Positions 1 to 7,208 are shown, counted from the first letter of the stretch. The stretch is 8,765 nt of DNA from Rhodoluna sp. (GCA_026393335.1 JAPLAJ010000115.1:1-8765), one strand, 5' to 3'. Numbers and translations: made by a program. Notes: generated by a model from the letters alone, not told the origin.

Positions 1-1043
1 AACTCAACTGTTGAACCAGCTACCTTGATTGGTTCAACAACAGCGTATGGAGTTGCTCTTCCAGTTCTACCAACCGATACCCGAATATCTAGCAGTTTGG
101 TATTGACCTGCTCAGGTGGATATTTGAAAGCTACGGCCCAGCGTGGTGCTCTGGCGGTAAACCCGAGTTCTTTTTGCGCTGCTAAAGAATCAACTTTTAC
201 TACTACCCCATCGATCTCATGCTCGAGGCTGTGACGTTGAGCCTGGAATTGTGAAATGTATTTGATGACACCCTCAACTGAATCAACTACTTCATACCTC
301 GTTGAAGTAGGCAGTCCCCAGCTCTTTAGAAGTTCATACAAATCACTTTGGTTCTTAAATGGTGCATCTGGCCAAGAGCCAACACCATGGACCAGCATCT
401 GCAGAGGTCTACTTGCTGTGACGGCTGAATCTTTTTGCCTTAGTGATCCACTGGCTGAGTTTCGTGGGTTAGCAAAAGGAGCTTTACCTTCGGCTACAAG
501 CCCAGCATTTAGATTGGCAAAGTCTTTGACCCCAAAGAAAATCTCACCTCGGATCTCTACTACATCTGGAATCTTGGAACCTTTTAGGCGATGCGGAATC
601 TGCTTGATGGTTTTCACATTGTTGGTGACATCCTCACCAACAACACCATCACCTCGAGTGGCAGCTGAGACTAACTCTCCTTTTTCATACCTTAGGTTGA
701 TGGCCAATCCGTCAATCTTTAGTTCACAAAGGAAATTCTGTTCACCAACTCGTTTGGCCCAAGCAGCTAGTTCCTCTTCATTGAAGGCGTTGTCCAGAGA
801 CCACATGCGCTCTAAGTGTTCAACCGGAGAGAAGGCTTCGTTAGCTGAGCCACCAACGCTTTGAGTTGGTGAGTCACCGGTAATAAGTTCTGGATGCTTT
901 GATTCGAGTAGCTCTAGCTCCTGCATCAAGGCATCGTATTCAGCGTCGCTTATAAGTACTGTGTTTTCTTGATAGTACGCACGACGATGTTTATTGATTT
1001 CATCGACTAAGAAGGCGATACGGAGGGCTGGTTTCTCTGGCAC
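1..1043 (-). CDS. ligA: NAD-dependent DNA ligase LigA, N-terminal 347 residues (cut by window edge)
   Basis: Seals nicks in duplex DNA during replication and repair, using NAD+ as the adenylate donor. The frame is open from a GTG at 1043 to the left edge, giving 347 residues of a protein that usually has about 670 or more. Visible are the Ia domain (Y23/Y24 and SDAEYD at 32-37), the nucleotidylation motif CELKIDG with lysine K109, RGE at 165-167 (motif III), EIDGVVVK at 276-283 (motif IV, K283) and AFKYPPE at 305-311 (motif V, K307). GRTGRATP at 325-332 opens the OB fold. The zinc-finger, HhH and BRCT parts lie outside the window. GTG is chosen because an in-frame TAG, the mnmA stop, lies four codons upstream and the N-terminus then matches family length. 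Last visible gene of the minus-strand run, 9 nt after mnmA. Identification is secure; the start is very likely. Confidence 0.97.
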   Translation of the reverse strand, partial: MPEKPALRIAFLVDEINKHRRAYYQENTVLISDAEYDALMQELELLESKHPELITGDSPTQSVGGSANEAFSPVEHLERMWSLDNAFNEEELAAWAKRVGEQNFLCELKIDGLAINLRYEKGELVSAATRGDGVVGEDVTNNVKTIKQIPHRLKGSKIPDVVEIRGEIFFGVKDFANLNAGLVAEGKAPFANPRNSASGSLRQKDSAVTASRPLQMLVHGVGSWPDAPFKNQSDLYELLKSWGLPTSTRYEVVDSVEGVIKYISQFQAQRHSLEHEIDGVVVKVDSLAAQKELGFTARAPRWAVAFKYPPEQVNTKLLDIRVSVGRTGRATPYAVVEPIKVAGSTVE

Positions 1044-1051
1044 CTGATAAG

Positions 1052-1055
1052 CCTA
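1052..1055 (-). promoter_or_regulatory. Weak Shine-Dalgarno of ligA overlapping the mnmA stop
   Basis: TAGG on the minus strand lies 8 nt before the ligA GTG, and its first three bases are the mnmA TAG stop codon. This suggests that ligA translation is coupled to termination of mnmA. It is a three- to four-base match only, so the support is modest. Confidence 0.4.
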
Positions 1056-2201
1056 AACAGCACCATCGAGGCTCGAGCCGATACTCGCCGATACTGTTGA
1101 AAAAGAGTCAACTGCTGAAACTGTGTGATCGATAGTGGTCTGAGCAAGCACTCTAGTACCTAGGTAAATAACTGCTGTTTGACCTGGTGCTACACCGTAG
1201 ATAGGTTCATCGCAACGAATGACCATCTTGCCATCAACTATTGCAACCTGGCAGGCTACCTGTTCACCGTGAGCTCTTACTTGAACGTGGGCTGCAAAGA
1301 ATTCCTCAGGATTCTCATAAGCCTTGCCGCACCAGGTGAACTTGTTTCCCACTAGTTCAACAACCGCCAATGCTTGCTGAGGACCAACTACAACTTTGTT
1401 GGTGTTCACATCAACAGCTAGCACATATCTAGGCTTGCCATCAGCTGCTGGCTTACCTAGTTGAAGACCTTTACGCTGACCAACTGTGAAGCCATGAGCA
1501 CCTTTATGCTCGCCTAAAACATTGCCCTGCATATCCACTATCTCGCCAGTTGTGTTACCGAGTCGATCGGCTAACCAGTCTTGGGTGTCCCCTTCAGGAA
1601 TAAAGCAAATGTCATAGGAGTCAGGTTTAGCTGCTACTGATAATCCTCTTTGTGCTGCCTCTGCTCTAATCAAGTCTTTGCTTGCGGTGTGGCCTAGAGG
1701 AAACATTGAGTGCTGTAACTGCTCCATGGTTAGAACCCCAAGCACATAACTCTGATCCTTAGCTAGGGCCATGGATCTGTGTAATTCTAAGTTGCCTTCA
1801 TCATCGGTCAAAATACTCGCGTAGTGTCCTGTGCAGACAGCATCGAAACCAAGAGCTAGTCCTTTTTCAAGGAGAGCTGCGAACTTGATTCTTTCGTTGC
1901 ATCTCATACAAGGGTTAGGTGTTCGACCTGCTTGATATTCGTTGATGAAATCATCGACAACTTCTAGTTTGAATCTTTCACTGAAATCCCAAACATAGTA
2001 AGGGATGCCAATAACGTTGGCTGCTCTTTGCGCATCCATGCTGTCTTCGATGGTGCAACAACCCCTAGAGCCAGTTCTAAGAGTGCCAGGCATTCTAGAT
2101 AGAGCTAGATGAACACCGACAACTTCATGTCCTGCCTCAACAGCACGAGCAGCAGCAACAGCGCTGTCTACGCCACCACTCATTGCTGCTAATACCTTCA
2201 T
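1053..2201 (-). CDS. mnmA: tRNA-specific 2-thiouridylase MnmA
   Basis: Cytoplasmic enzyme that adenylates and thiolates U34 of tRNA-Lys, -Glu and -Gln to give 2-thiouridine, taking persulfide sulfur from a cysteine desulfurase. The 382-residue protein begins with the PP-loop ATPase motif SGGVDSAV (8-15). The two catalytic cysteines are both present: C98 in NPCMRCN and C199 in SYDICF, matching C102 and C199 of the E. coli enzyme. TGHYA (124-128) and HGFTVGQRKGL are further family motifs, followed by the C-terminal beta-barrel region. A Ser-rich tail of about 17 residues (366-382) extends past the usual end. The ATG at 2201 has a good Shine-Dalgarno (TAAGGGAG, 2218-2211) 9 nt upstream that overlaps the stop of the preceding cysteine desulfurase gene, its likely sulfur donor. 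Ends with TAG 9 nt before ligA. Identification is secure. Confidence 0.97.
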   Translation of the reverse strand: MKVLAAMSGGVDSAVAAARAVEAGHEVVGVHLALSRMPGTLRTGSRGCCTIEDSMDAQRAANVIGIPYYVWDFSERFKLEVVDDFINEYQAGRTPNPCMRCNERIKFAALLEKGLALGFDAVCTGHYASILTDDEGNLELHRSMALAKDQSYVLGVLTMEQLQHSMFPLGHTASKDLIRAEAAQRGLSVAAKPDSYDICFIPEGDTQDWLADRLGNTTGEIVDMQGNVLGEHKGAHGFTVGQRKGLQLGKPAADGKPRYVLAVDVNTNKVVVGPQQALAVVELVGNKFTWCGKAYENPEEFFAAHVQVRAHGEQVACQVAIVDGKMVIRCDEPIYGVAPGQTAVIYLGTRVLAQTTIDHTVSAVDSFSTVSASIGSSLDGAV

Positions 2202-2215
2202 GCTCTAATTCTCCC

Positions 2216-3385
2216 TTATCCAGTCATACCGGCACGAAGTGCGCCATCAAGTGCTTTAGGTAGAGCATGTAAAAAGGCATCAACATCTGCTTCAGTACTC
2301 TGCTTGCCAAGAGTCATTCTGATACAGCCGTTAGCTTGGCTTGGGGTCCTGCCCATAGCAACCAGAACATGTGAGGGCCCATTAACACCTGCCTGACAGG
2401 CAGAACCAACAGAGACACAAACACCTTGCTGATCTAACAGGAACAGCAGCGAATCCCCTGAACAGCCATCAAAGGAGAAGTGTGCATTGTGTGGCATACG
2501 TGGTGAGAGCTCTGCAGTGAGTCTAGCCAGAGGAGTAATCTCTTTTACCCCTTGAACTAGTTTGTTTCGAAGTGCCTCTAGTCGTGAATACTCTTCACTT
2601 AGTTCAGCAATAGCGAGCTCTGCTGCTAAGGCAAATGCTTTAGCCACCGGAGCGTTCATGGTGCCAGATCGCATACCTCGCTCTTGGCCACCACCGTGAA
2701 TGATTGAAACTAACTTGGTGGCTCTGGAAACAATTAGTGCACCTGCACCTACAGGTCCACCAATCTTATGAGCAGAGATACTCATAGCAGCTAAACCAGA
2801 TTCGCTAAAACTTATTGGTATGTGACCAAATGCAGCAATCGCATCAGAGTGCACAGGAATCTCATATGGTCTTGCCAGTGTCACTACTTTTTCGATATCT
2901 GTAATAACACCAGTTTCATTATTAGCCCACATCAGATTTATCAGAGCAACCTTAGAATGGTTGGCGCTCAAGTACTGTTCTAGAAACAACAGATCTACTG
3001 CGCCTTGGTCATCAACTGGTAGCCAGAGTATTTCTGCGCCATCGTGCTTTTCTAACCACTCCATCGGATCTATCGATGCATGATGCTCAGTAGCTGCAGA
3101 GATTATTACAGTTCTTTTAGCATCTTCAGCTACTCGCTGCCAGAAGAGTCCTTTGATTGCTAAGTTATCGCTTTCAGTTCCACCTGATGTGAAAATAACT
3201 TCACTTCTATTGCAATCAACCGATTTGGCTAAAGATTCCCTGGCTTCTTCTAAAGCCCGACGAACTAACTGACCTGAGCTATGAACCGAAGATGGATTAC
3301 CTAGAGTTTGTAGATGTTCGACGTAGCAATCAAAAACTTCTTTACGAAGTGGAGTTGTTGCTGCATAGTCCAGATAAACAGACAT
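2216..3385 (-). CDS. Cysteine desulfurase (IscS/NifS-like, class V aminotransferase fold)
   Basis: PLP enzyme that converts cysteine to alanine and carries the sulfur as a persulfide; placed directly before mnmA, it is the likely sulfur donor for tRNA thiolation and possibly also for Fe-S assembly. The 389-residue length fits group I. Seen: YLDYAATTP at 4-12, GNPSSVH at 29-35, GGTESDN at 68-74, EHH at 100-102 with H101, SAHK with the PLP lysine K207, the GGGQERGMRSGT loop at 231-242, and GSACQAG with the catalytic cysteine C330. The motif normally reading DAxQA is DAIAA (181-185), so the conserved Gln is Ala184. The ATG at 3385 lies 2 nt after the stop of the thioredoxin/TPR gene and has no clear Shine-Dalgarno, so it is probably translated by coupling. 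The symbol is left empty because iscS, nifS and yrvO-type roles cannot be separated here. Confidence 0.95.
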   Translation of the reverse strand: MSVYLDYAATTPLRKEVFDCYVEHLQTLGNPSSVHSSGQLVRRALEEARESLAKSVDCNRSEVIFTSGGTESDNLAIKGLFWQRVAEDAKRTVIISAATEHHASIDPMEWLEKHDGAEILWLPVDDQGAVDLLFLEQYLSANHSKVALINLMWANNETGVITDIEKVVTLARPYEIPVHSDAIAAFGHIPISFSESGLAAMSISAHKIGGPVGAGALIVSRATKLVSIIHGGGQERGMRSGTMNAPVAKAFALAAELAIAELSEEYSRLEALRNKLVQGVKEITPLARLTAELSPRMPHNAHFSFDGCSGDSLLFLLDQQGVCVSVGSACQAGVNGPSHVLVAMGRTPSQANGCIRMTLGKQSTEADVDAFLHALPKALDGALRAGMTG

Positions 3386-3387
3386 GA

Positions 3388-4317
3388 TTAGAACATCTTC
3401 GCTGCTAGCATTTTGCGAGCCTCAATAACTGCTGGGTGAGATTTACCAACCACATTAAATAGTTCTAAAAACAGGGCAGATAGCGCTTTTCTTTCCTCAG
3501 CATTAGCATTATCAAACCAATTCAGAAGCAAGACAAAGGCCTCTTCTGATTGACCCACAGCAAGATGGAAATCGGCTTTACGCATAGCCTCTGCAACAGA
3601 AGATGGCTCGATAGCGAGTTCTTTTTCAATATCTCCACTAAAGGTTCGCTCAACCAACTTGACTTGAGCTAATCTCTCTATGAGTAACTCATTGCCAGGG
3701 TTTTGCTTTAGTTCTTCTTCGTAAATCTTTACCGCTGCACCAAAGTCGCCATTATCCATCGCATCAAGGGCAGCTTGTTCTGATGTTGATAGTTGCGGCT
3801 CTGTTGCTACCGGTTCTTGGCCATCGACTTCTAGGATTCCGTTGAGACCCTGCGATGAGGCTACTTCGACTAACTTCCCTATGAACTCAGCCAGCGAGGC
3901 TTCTAGTTGATCGCCTTGGAACAAAGGCTTTGGTTCGCCTTCGAGAATCACAGCAACTGTTGCAGGTAGCTGAACTCCAAAAGCTTCAGCTAGCTTGGCA
4001 TTGGCTTCTATGTCTACTTTGGCTAGCAACCATTTACCCTCGGATGCATTCACTAGTTTTTCTAGCTTGGTATTCAAAGCAATGCTCTCTGCATTGTTTT
4101 GAGCATAGAAGCTAACCACCAGAGGCACTATTGAAGACAGTTCAATAACGGGCTTTAGGTTTGCCTCATTCAGTTCGATAGCTAGTGCTGGAACTTTTAC
4201 TCTTTTGCCCTGGTCGACTTGAACCGTGCTGGTGCTTGCTAGTTTCTCTTTGACCACTTTGTTAGCTAGAGCGGAAAGATCAACGCCACCACGCATAGCT
4301 GAATTCATCTCACTCAA
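3388..4317 (-). CDS. Thioredoxin-fold / tetratricopeptide protein (CnoX/YbbN-like), cysteineless
   Basis: 309 residues. About 44-152 look like a thioredoxin domain (PLVVSFYAQNNAES at 65-78, LLAKVDIEAN at 97-106, FGVQLPATVAV at 113-123 with the cis-proline P118). About 178-309 are helical TPR-like repeats (AMDNGDFGAAVKIYEEEL and ADFHLAVGQSEEAFVLLL are repeat cores). This is the domain order of CnoX/YbbN, a holdase co-chaperone. The CXXC site is replaced by QNNA and the whole protein has no cysteine, so a redox role is excluded and a chaperone or scaffold role is inferred. No signal peptide: cytoplasmic. The TTG at 4317 overlaps the preceding stop by 4 nt and has AGG 8 nt upstream. An ATG at 4308 (residue 4) is the alternative, but it lacks a well-spaced Shine-Dalgarno. 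Confidence 0.85.
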   Translation of the reverse strand: MSEMNSAMRGGVDLSALANKVVKEKLASTSTVQVDQGKRVKVPALAIELNEANLKPVIELSSIVPLVVSFYAQNNAESIALNTKLEKLVNASEGKWLLAKVDIEANAKLAEAFGVQLPATVAVILEGEPKPLFQGDQLEASLAEFIGKLVEVASSQGLNGILEVDGQEPVATEPQLSTSEQAALDAMDNGDFGAAVKIYEEELKQNPGNELLIERLAQVKLVERTFSGDIEKELAIEPSSVAEAMRKADFHLAVGQSEEAFVLLLNWFDNANAEERKALSALFLELFNVVGKSHPAVIEARKMLAAKMF

Positions 4318-6041
4318 TTGATGGACCTAACACTCAGTAGCCCTTGAGATGCACCGACAAGTCTTATCTTCTCTGCAGAACCAGCTACCGGCACATAGAA
4401 AAGAAGCATATTGCTATAGACAATCTTTAGCCCTGTTGCACTACCTGGCGCATTTAGTAAGAGTTTCTGATCCAACTGGGTAACTGAAACAGCAGCTCCA
4501 CGAACCTTAGGTCTTATCACTGAAGTGTCATTCATAGCTATTGCTACAAGTCCACCTGATTCGACAGTTAGCATTCCTAAGATATTTGGATTACCTAGGG
4601 CATGCTGGAACTGAATTGTTGCACTTACCTTTTCAACATCTGCCTTTTGCGCAATCTGAGACTCTGAAAGAGCAGCGTAAAACTCATCTGAGGTTAGATC
4701 AAACTCGTTAGCGTATTTACCCAATGCGCCTTTATTAATTGTGTTTCCATACTTAAAGGGCAAACTCTTTAGCGGTGTCACAAGATACTCGGTGTCTGCC
4801 TCTACTGATAGCGCTCCAGCTGCCTGGGCTGCTACCTTCGGGAAATTTGCAGCAGGTAGCAAATCAATTAGATACCAAAGTTTGTAGTTATCTCGTGGAG
4901 TTTGTTGTTGCAAGACAAGCATCTGCGGAGCACTGGTAGTTGATTCAGATTTAGTGACCACCATTATGGTTCTCGGTTGCCAACCTAGAGCTGGATCTGG
5001 TAACTCCATTGGCAAAGCAACAGTAATTGGATTGGCCACGATATCTGGCAGCTTAGGAATCTTTTTACTCTTGGACTGCAATACATATTGAACTTTTCTG
5101 ATTTGCAGTGCAGTTCCATCCACTCTGGTGACTAGAACCTTTTCATCTCTAGCATTGTCGGCATCTTTAACTGTGGATGCGATGTCCCCCACAATTCTCT
5201 GCAACTGAGAATCAGTAACAACAACGTTGACCGACTCATACTTAGGTTTAATCTCTTCAGGAGTTGCAGCTGGAGCAGAACAACCGGCAAGAAGTGCTAA
5301 GGAAATGATTCCAACTGGTGCTGCCATAAATCGTCTGCGATTAGATTTTCCAACCGCTCGTCTTCCACGAACTGGAACTTCCTTACGAATCTTGCGACGA
5401 TATCTAGGTCCGGTAGGCGACTTAGGAATTCTTCTTCTTGGACCACGAAGTTTTCTAATGTTTCTAAAAGCCAGGTAGTTCATAATGATCGCTGCAAGTA
5501 ATAAACATAGACCACCGTATATAAGTACCTGGGGCCAGTTGATAAGTGGTTTGGCATCCCAGATGATAGATATTTTGTCTGGGGCTCTGCTGAAACCGTT
5601 ACTTGCTAGTAAAACCGCTGTGTCATCGAACATGTTGACCACGTTTATGAGCTTGTTCCGCACAGTTAGCTGGCTGCGCCACATGTCACTGCCTGCTGGA
5701 TCGGAATCTAATCCCCCGGAGGTAACGGTGGTAATGTCTGGGTCAAAGGTTTTTGGCTTGAGGTTGAGGCGAACATAGTTGGATACGCCAATCCAGTCTT
5801 GAATATCTTGCTCACGAGCGTCGGCATAGAAGATCTCATCGATGCCTGAGGCTTGAATGGAAATCTCACCGTCAAAGGCTTTTAGAGTGCTGTTTGGAAT
5901 AACCACGTAGGAATAGGCAGAAGTAACCTGGAAGTCGACTTTGTGGCCTGACTGCTGGGCAAAAGGCTCCCTGATGGCAAAACCCAGTAAAACGCTGATT
6001 GCCGAGGCTGCTAGAAGCACTGTGGCTATAACAAAACGCAT
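4314..6041 (-). CDS. Conserved three-helix membrane protein with internal lipobox, function unknown
   Basis: 575 residues; I do not recognise a characterised family, though the architecture recalls uncharacterised actinobacterial membrane proteins. Order: transmembrane helix 1 or uncleaved signal (about 4-22); first extracytoplasmic domain (25-168); helix 2 (about 171-190); strongly basic loop (191-238, about 21 Arg/Lys and one acidic residue); hydrophobic segment 3 (240-253) ending in LAGC with C254; second extracytoplasmic domain (255-575) starting with a Ser/Ala/Pro stretch typical after a lipid anchor. Just before segment 3 is NRRRFM, which resembles a twin-arginine motif. The ATG at 6041 has a strong Shine-Dalgarno (AAAGGAG, spacing 4). 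Internal ATG at 5327 (M239) has no Shine-Dalgarno, so one continuous product is favoured. First gene of the minus-strand run; its stop overlaps the next start. Possible roles (envelope assembly, binding protein) are guesses. Confidence 0.85.
   Translation of the reverse strand: MRFVIATVLLAASAISVLLGFAIREPFAQQSGHKVDFQVTSAYSYVVIPNSTLKAFDGEISIQASGIDEIFYADAREQDIQDWIGVSNYVRLNLKPKTFDPDITTVTSGGLDSDPAGSDMWRSQLTVRNKLINVVNMFDDTAVLLASNGFSRAPDKISIIWDAKPLINWPQVLIYGGLCLLLAAIIMNYLAFRNIRKLRGPRRRIPKSPTGPRYRRKIRKEVPVRGRRAVGKSNRRRFMAAPVGIISLALLAGCSAPAATPEEIKPKYESVNVVVTDSQLQRIVGDIASTVKDADNARDEKVLVTRVDGTALQIRKVQYVLQSKSKKIPKLPDIVANPITVALPMELPDPALGWQPRTIMVVTKSESTTSAPQMLVLQQQTPRDNYKLWYLIDLLPAANFPKVAAQAAGALSVEADTEYLVTPLKSLPFKYGNTINKGALGKYANEFDLTSDEFYAALSESQIAQKADVEKVSATIQFQHALGNPNILGMLTVESGGLVAIAMNDTSVIRPKVRGAAVSVTQLDQKLLLNAPGSATGLKIVYSNMLLFYVPVAGSAEKIRLVGASQGLLSVRSIN
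4326..4328 (-). promoter_or_regulatory. Short Shine-Dalgarno supporting the TTG start of the thioredoxin/TPR gene
   Basis: AGG on the minus strand, 8 nt before the TTG at 4317 and inside the end of the upstream gene. It is the same arrangement as before ligA (AGG, 8 nt). For the alternative ATG at 4308 the same site would be 17 nt away, which is too far. Support is modest. Confidence 0.3.
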
Positions 6042-6045
6042 AATG

Positions 6046-6052
6046 CTCCTTT
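6046..6052 (-). promoter_or_regulatory. Shine-Dalgarno of the three-helix membrane protein gene
   Basis: AAAGGAG on the minus strand, 4 nt before the ATG at 6041. It is the strongest ribosome binding site of the minus-strand run, as expected for the first gene of an operon. Confidence 0.75.
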
Positions 6053-6062
6053 CAGGCTAAAC

Positions 6063-6091
6063 TTGGGGTTATTGACGACCCTGTCTATTCT
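6063..6091 (+). promoter_or_regulatory. Candidate sigma70-type promoter for the coiled-coil/AI-2E operon
   Basis: TTGGGG (6063-6068), a 17-bp spacer and TATTCT (6086-6091) on the plus strand. Both boxes are partial matches (TTG of the -35; T-A-T-n-n-T of the -10). Transcription would begin near 6098, leaving a short leader of about 18 nt that contains the Shine-Dalgarno. An alternative -35, TTGACG at 6072, is a better hexamer, but the only -10 at the right distance (TAAGCC, 6095) is poor. Confidence 0.35.
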
Positions 6092-6092
6092 A
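6087..6092 (-). promoter_or_regulatory. Candidate -10 box for the minus-strand operon
   Basis: TAGAAT on the minus strand (5 of 6 bases of TATAAT), 45 nt before the ATG at 6041. The sequence 17 bp further upstream (GGGTGC) is not a recognisable -35. The box overlaps the plus-strand -10 candidate (6086-6091) almost completely. This 74-bp gap is the only place in the run with room for a conventional promoter. Confidence 0.4.
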
Positions 6093-6104
6093 CCTAAGCC
6101 CTCT

Positions 6105-6110
6105 GGAGAG
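6105..6110 (+). promoter_or_regulatory. Shine-Dalgarno that fixes the TTG start of the coiled-coil gene
   Basis: GGAGAG, 5 nt before TTG 6116. An in-frame TAA at 6095-6097 leaves no earlier start, and the DivIVA-type motif at residues 8-20 needs the N-terminus here. Together these make the unusual TTG start convincing. Confidence 0.75.
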
Positions 6111-6115
6111 CACCC

Positions 6116-7204
6116 TTGGCAGCCGATGAGACCGATTTCCCGATAGCGATGCGCGGTTATGACCGTGGTCTAGTCGATGACGCTATCAAGGATTTTCGCA
6201 AAGAACTCATAAATCTGACCAATCTCAACTCCCAATTGGCCGCTGAGCTAAGAGAAGCCCAGAATCGCCTGATTGAGTTAGAAACCGATGCTGCTGAGGC
6301 TAAAAGCCCTAGTTATGCAGGTGTTGGGGCTAAAGCTGCCCAAATTCTTAGTACCGCAGAAGAATTAGCTCTGAGATTAGTAGTTGACGCAGAAGCAGAG
6401 CGTGAGGGAATACTTTCAACCGTTAGTGCCGAAGTTGAACAACAAAAGGCAGATGGCCAGGACTATTACGAGGAATTGGTTGCTGAGGCTCAGCGCAGAT
6501 CAGAGCGAATCATCAATGCTGCTAAATCCGATTACGACGAAACTCTAGCTAAGGCAACAGTTGAGGCCGAAAGAATCATTGAGGAAGCAACACGTGAAGC
6601 TGGAGCAATTCGGGGTGCCATCTCAACTGAGGTAGCCAGAATGCGAGCAAGCTCTAAACGAGAGATTGAAGTCAAAGAGTCTGCAGCAGCTAGAGAACTT
6701 GCTGAACGAAGACTAATTTTGGAGCGTCAACTTACCCAACCTCTAGATGAAACTCTAAAGACTGCTTTAGTGGCTGAGCAAGCAAGAATTGATCTTGATT
6801 TGGAACTAACCGCTAGAAGAGCAGAAGCCGAAGAAACTTATCAAAAGAAGTATCAGGAAGCTGTTGCTCAAACTCAGCGCTATCTGGATGATGCCAATGG
6901 CCAGCTATCTAATGCGCTAAATAGATTGGCTGCCGCCCGACTTGAAGCAGAAACACTTGAAGCTGCTGCTAAATCAATCAATAAGGCAACTACTGAAGAA
7001 GCTAGAAACAAGTCTGAAGAGATTATCGTCGCTGCTGAAAGCGAAGCTAGAGCAATCCTTTCAGCTACTCAAGCTAAGGTCACCCAAAGACTTCACGTCA
7101 TGGAATCGGCTGAAAGAAAACTAACTAATGAACGTGACAGCATCATGGTTTATCTCAATAACCTCAAGCAGGTAATTGATCAGGTCAGCAAAGAAATTAA
7201 GTAG
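6116..7204 (+). CDS. DivIVA-like coiled-coil protein
   Basis: 362 residues with a short N-terminal motif, FPIAMRGYDRGLVDDAI (8-24), which resembles the DivIVA/Wag31 membrane-targeting domain (F-x(4)-RGY-x(4)-VD). A first coil (about 25-62), a linker with Pro, Ser and Gly (63-71), and a long Ala/Glu/Arg-rich coiled coil to the C-terminus follow. Related segments recur, such as DAEAEREGIL (91-100), AERIIEEATREAGAI (151-165) and AESEARAIL (307-315). No Cys or Trp and no transmembrane segment. DivIVA-family proteins mark curved membrane and organise polar growth or division in actinobacteria; here that is inference from the N-terminus and coil. It is longer than typical Wag31 and may be a Scy/FilP-style scaffold instead. 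The TTG start is supported by GGAGAG 5 nt upstream. Followed after 15 nt by the AI-2E-family gene, probably cotranscribed. Confidence 0.85.
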   Translation: MAADETDFPIAMRGYDRGLVDDAIKDFRKELINLTNLNSQLAAELREAQNRLIELETDAAEAKSPSYAGVGAKAAQILSTAEELALRLVVDAEAEREGILSTVSAEVEQQKADGQDYYEELVAEAQRRSERIINAAKSDYDETLAKATVEAERIIEEATREAGAIRGAISTEVARMRASSKREIEVKESAAARELAERRLILERQLTQPLDETLKTALVAEQARIDLDLELTARRAEAEETYQKKYQEAVAQTQRYLDDANGQLSNALNRLAAARLEAETLEAAAKSINKATTEEARNKSEEIIVAAESEARAILSATQAKVTQRLHVMESAERKLTNERDSIMVYLNNLKQVIDQVSKEIK

Positions 7205-7208
7205 AACT

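Noticed and set aside
25..864. Open frames on the plus strand (25-234 and 256-864)
   Set aside because: They are antisense to ligA, whose frame is open to the left edge with all adenylation motifs; their translations are low-complexity Ser/Thr-rich and match nothing.
1070..1079. Perfect palindrome GGCTCGAGCC near the end of mnmA
   Set aside because: It is inside the coding region, has no T-run and only a short stem with no loop, so it is not a credible terminator or operator.
5325..5327. Internal ATG (M239) as the start of a separate lipoprotein gene
   Set aside because: No Shine-Dalgarno precedes it and the upstream frame is continuous with two helices and a good start, so one gene is the simpler reading; a processing model is given as a finding instead.
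5227..5778. Two plus-strand open frames opposite the membrane protein gene
   Set aside because: They lie opposite a 575-residue coding frame with coherent topology; no independent coding signal.
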